Part shown: piece after piece, positions 11,101 through 22,178 of the stretch
Layout of the letters: each line of letters begins with the position of its first letter
Numbering within the stretch: position 1 is the first letter of the stretch
Assembly: GCF_000247695.1 (NCBI RefSeq)
Contig: NW_004624734.1
Coordinates: 17,450,513-17,514,512, forward strand
Length of the DNA: 64,000 nucleotides
Direction: 5' to 3'
DNA from: Heterocephalus glaber
Lineage: Eukaryota > Chordata > Mammalia > Rodentia > Bathyergidae
Translations under genes and position numbers: made by a program
The notes under the pieces: generated by a model
What the model saw: only the letters and a program-made list of their open reading frames with translations
What the model was told of the DNA's origin: nothing
Databases searched by the model: none

Positions 11101-11454
11101 TGTGACAGGATGGAGTGTCAACTTGATTGACTTTGTGATCTTGCAAAGGGCTTGGTGGAGCATACTTCCAGTTAAGTATAGGTGGGTCATTGAGATATGG
11201 CCTTGGGTTCTATGCCTAGATCCTCACACCTTCTTCTTTAACACTGTGTACTACTCTGCATCCCAGCCACTATAAACTAGGCAGATATTGCTCCAACACA
11301 CCCTTCCACTTTGCTCCTCTACTATGATGTTTCTGCCTTCGAGCCTACCAACCATGGACTGAATTTTCTGAAACTATAAACCAAGTTAAACCCAGAAAAC
11401 TTACACTTGTAGGTATCAGGTATTGTATCTCACTAACAAGAAAGTTGACTAACA
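11101..11454 (+). mobile_element. MaLR-type LTR, 5' LTR of a MaLR element
   Basis: It begins 'tgtgacaggatggagtgtca' with 'acttgattgactttgtgatc', and ends 'gaaagttgactaaca'. 'ccatggactgaattttctga' followed by 'aactataaaccaagttaaac' is the degenerate MaLR 3' segment. Immediately downstream lies MaLR internal sequence, so this is a 5' LTR and not a solo copy. It aligns in order with the LTR at 13865-14215, which has the same orientation. Confidence 0.8.
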
Positions 11455-12704
11455 TAAAATTGGTTCCAGAAAAATTGTGACATTTCTGACTGTATTCAAT
11501 GACATGCTTCAGAAGCTTTTGGAATTGCCTTGCAGTTGGTGTTTGGAAAAGTTTGTAGATGTGGGCCAGAGAAGCTCTAGAATGCTGTAAGCAGAGCATG
11601 ATAGGTGATTCAGGTCAGAAGTCAGATGATGAGAATGTTAATAGGAATGTCTGTATTAAATACCAGGCTCAAGAGTATTCAGTTGACAATGAGGACTGCA
11701 TTGACAATTGGACTAGAGCCACTGCATGACAGAAAAAAAAAAATCCCACATTTTTACCCTGTGCTAAGACTTTACAGGAGACTAAGATTAAGGAAGGAGG
11801 ATTAATTAATCTTGAAGAAGAAACTCAAGGGCACCCCAATTTTCAGGCTTTGTCATAGGTACTACTGCCTGCTTTTAGCCAGATTCATAGTGAAAGTTGA
11901 GGGCCATAGCAGAGTAGAAAATTTGAAAATATTAACTTTTGGGCTAGAAGTAATCACCTGTAAACTTGAGAACAAAGACGATATGGCTACTACAGATAGT
12001 AGCACCATTAAAAGAAATCAACTATGTAAATAAGAATAAGGACAAAAATGCCTTGAGGAGAGCTCAAGAATCAGCCTGATCCCACCAATTGCAGACTCAA
12101 GGGTGCAAAAGTTTCAATCTTTCATTTGAGGAAAAAATCCCTAGGATCCCTGATTGAGAAGTCTCTCCTAGTAAATTGGCTCCCAGGATTTATTTTACCA
12201 TGCTTAGCCACCCACACATTCAGATACTGTTGTACCCATGGTCCAAGAGGGCCTGGCAACTGCTACCACTGATAGCAGATCATGGTGTTATTTGCATAAT
12301 GATGGTTTTGCTGGTTTTCAGAATTTGAGAGTTGTATAGTCAGGGAGGCTTCTATGTAGATTTCAAAGGAAGGACTGGGAGGTTAGGCAAGGGACCTCTG
12401 AGAGGGCAGTGGATAAAACTATGGGAAAGAAAGTGCAGTAGAGATCCCAGGAAGTCAGAGATGTGAGAAGAGTAGGATGCCTGATAAGGAAAGCTGCAGG
12501 CTGTTAACAGAGCCAGCCTGAGAAAGAAAACTTGTGGGCTCTAATCAACAAGGTCATATGGGTGGGGTGGCCCAAGCCCTTTGAAAATCACATTTTATTA
12601 ACATGCTCCAGACCTCAAACATGAAGCTGCAACACTTAATGTTTACCTTGCTGGGTTTTGGGTTTGCTTTGTCCCATTCATTGTTTATCTTGGCTGGTTC
12701 CAAG
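11455..12704 (+). mobile_element. MaLR internal region (plus-strand copy)
   Basis: Downstream of the LTR, 'ggttccagaaaaattgtgac', 'gcttttggaattgcc' and 'tgtttggaaaagtttg' follow the order of the conserved start of MaLR (MST/THE1-type) internal sequence. Near the end, 'gggtggggtggcccaagccc' and 'cttgctgggttttgggtttg' match the late internal region. MaLR internal regions do not encode an intact gag or pol, and here stops abound; frames of 66, 73 and 91 codons are noise. The copy stops at about 12704 where minus-strand LTR sequence begins, so its last few hundred bases and own 3' junction are missing. Confidence 0.75.
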
Positions 12705-12989
12705 ACAGGGTGGCATGGTAGAGGTGCATTGCAGAGGAGAAACAGTACATGGCAAGCAGGAGATGAAAGCGTATTAGCCACTTTCTGTTCCTTATATTTT
12801 ATGCAGGGTGAGTGTAGCACTCACACCCCTGGTCCTAGCCAGAACTATGCCAAACTCAGCAGTGGACTGATTTATTAATCACTCTCCCTTGATCCCAGCA
12901 CCACACACTGTAGATCCAGCCACCTCTGAAAAGCACTCCCACATGATAGCATGAGGCTTTTGGGGCACATCTAGACACAAGCCACAGCA
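12705..12989 (-). mobile_element. MaLR LTR, 5' part only, inverted
   Basis: On the minus strand the LTR starts 'tgctgtggcttgtgtctaga' at 12989 and resembles the start of the LTR at 9028-8635. The 3' third with the polyadenylation region is missing: it is cut where it meets the plus-strand MaLR internal copy. Directly outside its start the plus strand reads 'ttccacccctggcccc', the reverse complement of the usual end of a MaLR internal region, so this is the 3' LTR of the minus-strand element. Confidence 0.75.
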
Positions 12990-13810
12990 TTCCACCCCTG
13001 GCCCCCCAAAGACTCATGTACATTCCTTTGAGCAAAAAGCATTTAGTCCATCTCTAAGAACTGTCAAAGTCCTAACAGTTTTGCTGAAAAGTCCAAGTCC
13101 AAAGTCTCCTCTGAGATTTATGGTAAACTCTTAGCTCCAAGCCCTTGCACAAATGAAAAGAAAGTTGAATGCTTCCAACCTTCAATGGCATCAAATATAT
13201 ATATATATACATTTTTTTTTTGGTACCAGGGATCGAACTCGGGACCTTGCGCTTGCAAAAGAGGCAGCAGAACCACTGAGCTAAATCCCCAGGCCCTGAT
13301 AAAGTAGATATTTCCATTCTAAAAGGTACAAATTGTAGCATACAAAGGAATGGAACCAAGACAAATCCAAAATCCATCAGGGCGAACATTAAGTCCTGTA
13401 GTTCAATGTTCAGCTTCTGAGGCGACCTGTGACAAGATGTGAACTCCAAAAGGCTTGAGTGACAACATCCCTACAGCACTGCTGGTGGTTGTAGCTCCAT
13501 GGCTACTCTCTTGGGCCAGCTCTACTCCCTCCTTGCAGTTTTCCTCAGACGATCAATGTTCCTGACTTTGCCAGATTTCTGGTGTCTCCACCGCACCTTC
13601 AGCTTCACATGCACAGCTTCATACACTGCCCTCTCAGAGGCACACTATCTGGGCTCTTAGGCCCTCTTCTTAAATCTGTGTGGAAGCCTTCCTGACCCCA
13701 CAGCTCTTGTATTCTGCATTCATCTAAAGCCAGCACCATGTGTATGATGGCAGAGCAGAGTCTGCCCACCAGCTGGAGCAGTAGCCAGGCTTCTTTCTCT
13801 CTTAGCTTAG
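12990..13810 (-). mobile_element. MaLR internal region (minus-strand copy), split by a SINE
   Basis: Read on the minus strand from 13810 down, 'ctctgagagggcagtgtatg', 'gtggagacaccagaaatctg', 'agctggcccaagagagtagc' and 'gatggattttggatttgtct' follow the order of the late MaLR internal region. They parallel the plus-strand copy at about 12400-12690. 'ctgttaggactttgac' near 13070 and 'ggggccaggggtggaa' at 12990 mark the 3' end. An ID-like SINE interrupts it at 13211-13296. No intact coding frame exists. Confidence 0.75.
13211..13296 (-). mobile_element. ID-like SINE inside the MaLR internal region
   Basis: On the minus strand 'gcctggggatttagctcagt' (A box) leads to 'gtcccgagttcgatccctgg' (B box) and 'taccaaaaaaaaa'. 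It is among the best-preserved copies in the window. An (AT)n run at 13194-13209 lies beyond its A tail. It is younger than the MaLR element it splits. Confidence 0.92.
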
Positions 13811-13864
13811 ATACAAGCTTGACACTTAGACACAAGTCATAACAAGTATCAAGTTGACAAGGAG

Positions 13865-14215
13865 TGTGATGTGCTGGTTAGAGTGGGACTGACCAACTTG
13901 ATTAGCATTAGGATCTTCTCAGATAATTATTGGAGCACAGTTCTGATTGTATCTGGGAGAGTCAATGAGGAGTGGCTGTTAAGTCTATATGTGGTCCCTT
14001 GTCCTTCCTCTTTGGCACTGTTTCTTTACTCTGCTTCCCTGTCATCATGGAATGAGCAGCACTACTCACTAAGCCCTTCTGCCATCAGTTTTTTGCTTTA
14101 GAGTCAGCCCACTATGGACTGAATCCCATGAAATTGTGAGTACAACTAAATCTTTTCCTTTAAGTTATGGCTATCAGCTGTTGTGTTCCAATGTCGGGAA
14201 AAATTGGCTAATATT
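13865..14215 (+). mobile_element. MaLR-type LTR
   Basis: It begins 'tgtgatgtgctggttagagt' with 'ccaacttgattagcattag' and carries 'cccactatggactgaatccc' and 'aactaaatcttttcctttaa' near its end. It aligns in order with 11101-11454. The shared orientation suggests it could be the 3' LTR of the same insertion, now separated by the inverted segment. Confidence 0.75.
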
Positions 14216-16480
14216 GAAAATTACATTTCTTGTCCTGGGTCAGTAATGGGAAAAATAATCTTTTAGGATAACTAGAATATTAAAGTATTTACTGGGAGCT
14301 GAGCATTTTGTAGATGCAACTGAGAAGATGAGCAACTATGAAACTAGGCCTCTGCAATACATTCATTAACTCTAAAACAATGAACAAGGAAGGAATTAAG
14401 ATATGCAATCGCTTACAGAAAGACATTTCATATCTAATGCAAATTTGAAAAGGAAAAAACAATAGAATCTTCCCGCATGACAAGTCAGCCTTTGTAAAAG
14501 CAGACAGTTGATCAAATCTATCACTGAGAATTCATAATAATTAAAGTATTATTAAAAAGTACAAAGAAAATTATACAATTAAGAGCAAGAGGAAGAGAAT
14601 AACTGTGACTTTTGAAAAAAATATGGTGCATTATTTATGCCATTAGTAGATTGACATGAAATATGATATTATAGCCATATTTTAACTGTCAGTGATACCT
14701 CTGCCCTCCTCCTTTTCTAAGCAGTGTCAAATAGTGTTCATAGTTCCAATATAAAAATGAACCAGACCAAATCTGCCTGCTTAGTGGAAATTTGCAACAC
14801 TTTGAAGCAAAGTATTGTCTTTGGAAAAGCAGCACCTGCATAATCCGAGAACCCACTAGACATGCAAAGATGTACTGAAGCAGACACCCTGAGGATGGAT
14901 ACTAGTCTAGGAAACTCTGAGGCTGTGTCTCTATCATGCGAGTATGAAACTCCCTCTGCAGCAAGTCAGTATGTCCCCAAGTCCTTAGTTTTAAAACCTA
15001 AAATTGATACTTTCCTTTCATTATAGAGCTAATATTAATACCTCCCCATGGATGTTCTAAATTACCAGGTATTCCTTTCTTCTGTCAACAAAACTGACTA
15101 GTTGACTAGTGACTGTCTTATCGTTCCTGAGTCTCATAGTTTCACCACAAATTTTGAGAAGTGGAGATTCAAAATTACATTTATTCCAACTTTATGTGTA
15201 TCTTACCTTTGCAAAAATTATTTATATTTAACTGTAGGTCCCATGGAGACATCTAATAATTTAGCTCTTCCATGAGTAGTGGCTTTTTAAACATCTTGAT
15301 GTTTCAGAAAGTTCTCTTTTTCAGATCAAATGCACAAAGCCACCATAATTACATTTTTTTTTGTGAATTCATGACACATGATAATGAAAATTTGCTCTGA
15401 TTGATTAATTCAGGGGTATTCAAGGGAAGTAGTATAAATACAATGTATCTTTTTATTATCCTAAAATTTCCAAGAAGATGAAAGGAGAAGTATAATAAAA
15501 GAGAGACAAATATGCACTGGCAAAAAAAGTAAAAATTTTCATGAAATTTTGAAGTATGTATACTCTCATGTGAAAATACCAGAACAAGGTCCTGGATTAT
15601 TTCCATACCAGTAGGTGAAAGTGAATAGAAAATTTTAGATGTGGACTCAATTTAAGGTTGGATTCAATGTCCTCCAAGATCCCCTTTCATTCAGAACATA
15701 GAATTTTATTTTACAGACACATGGACAGTGTTGAGTGGTCAGCAGATTAAGAAAGAGAGTCCAAAAAGAATTTACCATGCAGAAAAAAAGAGAGTGGAGA
15801 GCCAGTTATCACTGGGATATTTCTCTGCATGAGGTATGTTAAGATCTATGTCATGTGTTCTACTACCAAAGAGGAAATACTTTTGGAGAGCTCAGAAGAC
15901 TCTGAGGAAGAAGACAAAGACATGCATTTCTAAGTTGTCGTTTTTCCACTGAAATTTATTCTGCAGTGTGTAGCAAACAAATCAAGGGAGAAAAGTTAAA
16001 ATGAATTTTTAAACAAAAGATCAAGGTGGGGAAAGCAAACTTATGGGCAAGATCTTCTCTGCCTTGGACCCTCAATGTTCACTTTTTCTATTGCTATGAT
16101 TTATTCCTGAGCAGAGGGATTTTGTGATCAAGTAGTTACTCAGAATAGCAACAGGTGCTTCAGCTGGTGGCTCTCTCCCTTTTAAACAGTTGTAATTTAA
16201 CCTAAAAGCTAGCTGTGAATACATAGGCATCTGAGTAGCAATCAGCTAATGAGCTACTAACTCATTTTATTTGCTTTGGAATGAACTAAGTGTGAACAAT
16301 TAGGGCCAAGGTGTGACCTGTCACACAAATTTAGGAAAAAAGAAGGCAGGATGTCTCAAGGTTTAGGAGAACATTAAAGCACTAATGTGGATGTGTTTAT
16401 AATTAGGGACTACAAAAGGCTCAGAAACAGCAACATATGCTAATGAAGGGCTACCCAGGAGGCATTTAATTAAAAAGTGC
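14216..16480. other. Gene-free stretch of 2.3 kb
   Basis: AT-rich sequence with moderate complexity and no recognised repeat. Minus-strand frames of 64 and 85 codons have no family likeness. An inverted repeat with T-box-like half-sites lies at 16309-16326. Confidence 0.5.
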
Positions 16481-16484
16481 TGTA

Positions 16485-16950
16485 TTTGTTTTCTATTGCA
16501 GTGGTGACAAACTGCAACAAACATAGAGGCTTAAAGAGCACAACTACTATTGTCATACAGATCTGGGGGATAGAAGTTCAATATACATCTCCTTGAATTC
16601 AAATCAAGATGCTGGCAGAGTTGCATTCCTTTCTGTAGGTTCTAGAGGAATATCTGCTTGCTAGAATTTTCCTGTTTTTACAGGCAACTCACAATCATTA
16701 ACTCATGATCTTTTCCATCATTAAAGCCAGCAAGGTTGTTTCCTTAGCGAGGCATTCTTTTGAAGTCACTTTTCCTGTAACTGCCCTCTTCCACCTCCAG
16801 CGTCTTTATCTTGGGTCCACCTGAATAATGCAGGACAGTCTCTACTTACACTAAGTCCTAACATTTAGTCAAATGTTATTGGACCTTTGCCATCTCAGCT
16901 TGCATATTGACAGATTCCAATGCTTAGGACATAGATATCATTTGGTGATC
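16485..16950 (-). mobile_element. Old ERVL-class LTR (MLT type)
   Basis: The plus strand reads 'tgtatttgttttctattgca', 'gtggtgacaaactgcaacaa' and 'gaggcttaaagagcacaac', then 'gatgctggcagagttgcatt' and 'cttgggtccacctgaataat'. This is the usual order of an ancient mammalian LTR found in reverse orientation. It is strongly diverged with no clear ends. The exact subfamily is not resolved. Confidence 0.65.
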
Positions 16951-16959
16951 CTTACTTGG

Positions 16960-17400
16960 AAGAGGTGGAGGAGGAAGACATACATAGTTGCTTTTTTTTT
17001 TACCACTTCCCACCATGAAAGCATGGCAAGCAAGCAAAGACAGTTCTCCAAGTGAAATCAATTGAGATTAGGAGAAAGATGAGGGGCTGGACAGCAAAAT
17101 ATCGGCACGCTTTACTACTACTCACTATAATGAAAAACATCCTATATCATGTGTAGTCCTGAGCTTTCTCTATGAACTGTAGCAATGTATAGATTTGTTT
17201 CTTATGTGTTTATATACTTATATACAATATGTATGTGTGCATGGTTCTTTATGCAAAAGATGAGTAAAATAAAAAAGAGAAAAAAATAACATTGCAAAAA
17301 ATTTGAGTTGTGTACCTAAAAGTTCAAAAAATGCTGTCACAGCAGGTAAGAAATGAAACATTTGTAAATAGAAAACAGCCAGAACACTTAGACTTCATTC
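16960..17400. other. Gene-free stretch
   Basis: AT-rich sequence; nothing recognised. Confidence 0.45.
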
Positions 17401-17404
17401 ACAA

Positions 17405-17610
17405 CTATGTTATAAATTACCAGTGTGATTATCTGTGTTAATGACAAGTCAATTTACCTTTATGACCTCAGATTCTATCTCTTTCAAATAAGGACATTAA
17501 TGTAAACCAACTCTTGAGATTGAATTATGTAATAAGCAGAATGCTTAAAACAATCCTGATGTCTAGGAGGTGCTCAAAAATGTTTTCAGTGATTATTAAG
17601 TCTGAGTATT
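17405..17610 (+). mobile_element. MIR SINE remnant
   Basis: 'gacaagtcaatttaccttta', 'tgacctcagattctatctct', 'ttcaaataaggacattaatg' and 'aggaggtgctcaaaaatg' match the MIR core and tail in order. Confidence 0.65.
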
Positions 17611-19399
17611 CTGAATCATTAGTAGTAGTTGTAATATGTTTTAGGTTACAAAGTCCAATTTCAGCCGATTTTCTCAAAGGCTGGCTCTAAAATAGCTCCA
17701 GAATAATCCACTCTGAGCTCCACTGCACTGATGGTAATTGGTACTGTGGGAAATTGCAAACAGGAAACCTACAGCTCATTATGGAGTGTTGTTTCTCAGT
17801 GCAGAACATTAAAAATGCTGAGCTCTCTAATCTGGAATAAAGACAATTTGATCTCTAACATTTATTGCCTTCTTTGTTACAGCTGCTCAAAAATATCTCC
17901 ACCATAGCAGCCACACAAATAAATGTTCCTTTGTTCATAGTTAAGCTGGAATAGACAGCATCACTTCTTGGCCAACAAATATCATGTTTTGTGAGTTGTT
18001 GCCAAATATATTCAGATTCAATGCCTCAAACAACAAAGCTGGAAAAGGAATTTGGTAGAGGGTAAAAATGGCACCTTCTCCCTATTTGTTCCCTGGAATT
18101 CAACTGTTCAACTCAGTGAGAAAAAATTTATTATGATGAAAACCAGGAGAAATTTCATAGAAACATTTAAATATGACTTGCATTGAATTTGAAATGGGAG
18201 TTTCAAAGAAAGATTTAAAAAATTCCTCATGAGGGAGATGATCATTTTAGAAGCAATTCTAAAACATATTTTTTCCCTAAGAAAAATTCCTTCATCTTGA
18301 AATGTTTTGAATGTCATGACCTTCACTGACCCCTTAACATTATCTGGGAAAGATCTACAGTTAGCAGAGTTTCTATTAACCCAACTTTTACTCTGCAATA
18401 CCAAGTATTACATCAAGTACCTACTGAATGCAGTGCTTGGGAATATGAAAGACTTAGTGTACATTCTGTTTTTAAAATGATTTCTAAGAACTGTGAATCA
18501 TTTTTCAAAGGTTTTCAGGTTAAGAATCCATAAGATTGATAGGCATTTTTTGCACATAGCAAATCAATAATAGAAAAATAAATAATATTAATTCTTTATT
18601 TCTATGTATTAAATAGAATTGCTATAGTATATCCTGATAATTTAAAATGCATTTTGCCTCAGGTAATTGCTTGGGAAATTTCACTGACGAGTTTTTTAGT
18701 GAAATAGTATTATTTTCCTGGAAATTATCTTCAAAATTTTTCCTTATATTGCCTTCACATTCCAAAAATATGTATCTACTTGAAAATTAAGTTGTATTTC
18801 TCTTGGAAATTAATGAAGTCCTTAGTGAAAATCTTGGAGGAATAATTTTTAATTGTACTTTTATTCATATAATTTAATAAGGAATTTACTATGCTATTGT
18901 TCATCTTTCAAATAGAAAATAGTTTTTAATTTTTTATTAAATATTCAACAAGTTAAAAAAGATTATAAAGAATGCTTTTGAATATAGACATGCATAGAAT
19001 ACAAGAATCTGGAAACTTTGAATCTCATGGAGCAGAGCTTTGTCATAAAAACTACCTAACATTTTTGTTATCACTCTGAGAGTAATGAGATTGACTTCCA
19101 AAAGGATTATTTTCAATTTATATATATTTTAATTTTAATAAACACTTGAAACCATCATCTTTCAAGCAATAATAATAATCTTTTAAGGACACCTATCAGA
19201 ACTTCTCAAGTAGATGGTATAAATATATTAATTATTTAGAGAGTTTTCAGATATCAGGGTTAAAATGTTTATAAATTCTTTCCTTCTGGAATTTCATTAT
19301 AATATTCCAGTTTCTTGATCACTAAAAGCACGTTGGGACTTTAAAGTCCAAAAGTTGTGTGTCGCAAAGTATCTCAAATTCTGTATAATTTTGAACAAT
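17611..19399. other. Gene-free stretch; 17640-18080 looks unusually complex
   Basis: The first 450 bases have balanced composition, no microsatellite and no repeat likeness, and are a candidate conserved non-coding element. The remainder is very AT-rich. A 98-codon minus-strand frame at 18108-18404 has no family resemblance. Confidence 0.4.
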
Positions 19400-19580
19400 T
19401 TCTTCCTATTTTACTGTATTTATTATGGTTTTTGGTCTTTATTTTCACTTCCAGTTTCACACATCAGAGAGATAATGCTATATTCACACATGTGTGTTTG
19501 ATTTATTTCACTTAAAAGTATGTTCTCAAAGTGCGTCTATTTACTTATAAATGTCTCAAGTTTATATTTCTTTATGGCTG
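19400..19580 (-). mobile_element. L1 3'UTR fragment
   Basis: The plus strand 'ccagtttcacacatcagaga' and 'acttaaaagtatgttctcaa' are the reverse complement of the L1 3' end motifs seen on the plus strand at 3180-3260. There is no intact ORF2. Confidence 0.65.
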
Positions 19581-19584
19581 GGAG

Positions 19585-19760
19585 GAGATAGATTAACAAA
19601 TTAAAATATATTCTTTTCAGATCATGATATACACAGTGAATTTATCATTCTTATTCACTAATAGTTTTTGTTATGAAAATTATCCTTTCATAGCATGGCT
19701 TTTATAGTTCCTTTATTAATATATGCTTGTATTATATTAAAATATATTAAAATTTTTAAA
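19585..19760 (+). repeat. Unclassified interspersed repeat, copy 2
   Basis: It matches 3391-3536 in order: 'gatagattaacaaatta', 'atcatgatatacacagtgaa', 'gttatgaaaatta' and 'cttgtattatattaaaat'. It is somewhat longer through small insertions. Confidence 0.45.
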
Positions 19761-19952
19761 CTTTAAAAATGAAAAAAAGTTTTAAAAAGTCCACACAGTA
19801 CTACCCAATCTGACAGCTAAGTGTCAGCAAAAACTCTTTTGTGCCCACAGCAGGAAAAGGTAAGAGTAAAAATCATCAAATACTGATGTCATGAGGGGTC
19901 AGAAGTTGGCATTACGAATTTATCCTATTTACTATATACTTTTATCAAATCC

Positions 19953-20036
19953 TTTTTTTTTTTTCATACCAGGGATCAAACTCAGGACCTTGCACTTTGA
20001 GGCAGCCACAGTGCCACAGAGCTAAATCCCCAGCCC
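19953..20036 (-). mobile_element. ID-like SINE
   Basis: On the minus strand, 'gggctggggatttagctctg', 'gcaaggtcctgagtttgatc' and 'cctggtatg' are followed by a poly(A) tail of about 14 A. Imperfect flanking repeats 'tatacttttatc' and 'tatatttttatc' are probably the target-site duplication. Confidence 0.88.
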
Positions 20037-20224
20037 TTTATATTTTTATCTTTATGAATGCTTTTTTTCTTTATTGGAATGAAAGACTTTCTTTTTTGAT
20101 GGCTCTAGCAACATGTTTATTCTAAAATTGTTCTCTATATTTTAAAATATTTTAGAATTTTTACTGAACTCTTCTTTTGTGCATTTTTATTTCAAAAAGT
20201 ATGATGTAGCATAACATGTTTTAA

Positions 20225-20380
20225 AATTAATTTTATTGTTATATGTTTGTGACACATGTAAGTACACTCACTGTGGGGAATTGGTACATGTAAGTAGAGC
20301 TTATCTTTATTTTTGATCTCTATCTCTGCTCTCCCTTTTCTTCACTCCCCCCATTCCCTTTCCTAACTCTAAAAGGTTTG
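20225..20380 (-). mobile_element. L1 3'UTR end, inverted relative to 20.5 kb
   Basis: The reverse complement gives 'gaatggggggagtgaagaaa' then 'catgtaccaattccccacag' and 'cttacatgtgtcacaaacat'. These follow the same order as 20540-20660 on the plus strand. The pyrimidine-rich stretch to about 20400 is the L1 polypurine block read backwards. Confidence 0.6.
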
Positions 20381-20539
20381 CCTCCCTGTTTCCTCCCATT
20401 TCTCTTTTATTTTTTCACTAATTTATTTATTCTGTGGCTTTTTGTACATAATAGCAAAACCTTGTGTGTCTGTCTTAGTCCGATTAACGTTATGGTCTCA
20501 AGATGCATTTTTCCACAAATAACTTGAATTCTAGTGTCT

Positions 20540-20665
20540 AAAGGGATTGGGGAGGAGGAAAAGAAGGATGAAGAGAGTACAATGATTAGTTAAATTATTT
20601 TATACCTATGTACCAATATGTGTCACAAATCTCATTATTCTGTACTACTAACGTCAACCAGGAAA
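20540..20665 (+). mobile_element. L1 3'UTR end, plus strand
   Basis: 'gggattggggaggaggaaaa', 'ctatgtaccaatatgtgtca' and 'caaatctcattattctgtac' mirror the minus-strand fragment 200 bp to the left. Together they form an inverted repeat of two L1 tails. Confidence 0.6.
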
Positions 20666-20679
20666 AAAGAGAGACATTC

Positions 20680-20870
20680 ATGAATCCCTACTTCACCTCT
20701 TACTCGGTGTGTGGTCTTAGAAATATCTTCTTATCTGTTCTTAATTTCTGTTCATCATCCTAACTTTACTTGCAGTTATGGGAATTCATGTGTATAAAGA
20801 CTTCAAAGCATCTAATAGATTTTAACCAGTAAGAACAGTAAGAGATGTTAGCTGTTGTTTCCCTTGCTGT
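20680..20870 (+). mobile_element. MIR SINE remnant
   Basis: 'cttcacctcttactcggtgt' and 'gtggtcttagaaatatcttc', followed by 'cctaactttacttgcagtta', keep the order of the MIR core with heavy divergence. Confidence 0.5.
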
Positions 20871-21350
20871 ATATTTTAAGAAAGCAAGATTAGATAATAT
20901 TTGTTACCAGGTTTACACTGGAGAAGATATAGAAGTTATGAACAAAATATAAATTCTGGTGGATCTTATATGGACCCAAAGGCAATTTCATTATGGGATA
21001 AGACACTAAAATCTAAAATGTAATTACACTCTAACACCTCTTTTCTCCCTTCAAATTCAGGAAAAAAAAGATGATGAAGTGCTCTTTTCCTTTTCCCACA
21101 GGCAACATTATTTTTTAAATTTTCTTTTTCCAGACTGTATTTGGTATTATTTTTGAGATAACTTCATTGATATAAAAAATGTAACTGGATAGGAGGAGCT
21201 CGGTCTAGAAGACATGCAGTGAGAACTGTTTTGGATCCCTGACCTTTTCTGCTGAAGGTTGATGGGAGACTCCTGGTAATAAGCTGCTCGTGTTTGAGAT
21301 ACTTTGTTTGGAAAAGAGGCAGTGACAGCCAATTACCCAATGATGTTTCC
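20871..21350. other. Gene-free stretch
   Basis: Sequence of moderate complexity without recognised repeats. A 61-codon minus-strand frame at 21147-21332 is not convincing. Confidence 0.45.
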
Positions 21351-21354
21351 TTGA

Positions 21355-21455
21355 TTCATATATCCATACAATAAATAGTATACATGTGTTGTTATTATGT
21401 CCTGTGCTATGGGTTGGAGAAATAATGATGAAAAATGTTTATACTGATTCTCCCC
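21355..21455 (+). mobile_element. L2-like LINE 3' end fragment
   Basis: 'tgttattatgtcctgtgcta', 'tgggttggagaaataatgat' and 'gaaaaatg' recall the L2 3' end (...TATGTGCCAGGCACTG.GCTAGG.GCTGGGGATACA...). The match is short and weak. Confidence 0.4.
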
Positions 21456-21833
21456 TCCTGACTCCCGCAATATAGAGAAGGAAATAAAAGACTGAAGGTG
21501 GTAGAGATGATAATGTGTTTTTACAGGGTTGTGTGTTGTGCCATTAGAGCACCAAATGGTCCTCTCTCTCAGAGCTGAGTATGACCTCCTAAGGCAAGGG
21601 ATGCCACAAAAATGCCAACTTATTGAGGCAAGAGTATAACAAAGACGTGAAACAACTGCAAAGGCTTTGCAGAAATATTTAGAGAATTTTTGAGAACATG
21701 CTGTGGCTGGAGTATATGGACCAGAATGATGTAGGTGGAGAATGAATAAAAATGTTAATCAAGGGTGAGATAACACAAGGCTGCAAAGAACCTTTGTTAA
21801 TCAAACTTAGAGACAAATGGATGGAGACTAGTC

Positions 21834-22178
21834 TGATTTATATCTACGTTTCCCCCAAGTCTCATGCACTTGAGAGTGAGGCTTCTAAAAGCTGATGGCA
21901 GGATGGGAGCTTATAGCTGACTTGCTATTAGGAAGAGGCTGGTCCCTGGGTCATGGTCTGAAGGGTTTACTGTCCTCTCCAGCTCCTCCCTTACTCTGTT
22001 TGCTGCCTTTTCACTGTGCCAACATGAGCAGCTCTTCTCCTCCATGCCCCTCTGCAGTGCCATCCTGCCTTGGAGCCACAGAACTGTGGATTGAAATGTG
22101 AGCCAAAATAAACCTCTCCTTTATTAAGTGGTAGATGTAGAGTATTTTGTCCATGCAACAAGGAACATGCCTAAGACA
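21834..22178 (+). mobile_element. Solo LTR, MaLR type
   Basis: It starts at 'tgatttatatctacgtttcc' and ends '...aacatgcctaagaca'. 'gagccacagaactgtggatt' and 'gagccaaaataaacctctcc' near its 3' end carry the AATAAA polyadenylation signal in its usual place. It is 345 bp with no internal sequence alongside. The 68-codon frame at 21895-22101 is a reading of this LTR and not a gene. Confidence 0.85.

Noticed and set aside
13072..13835. 125- and 76-codon minus-strand frames
   Set aside because: They are readings of the minus-strand MaLR internal region, and the first also crosses an inserted SINE.
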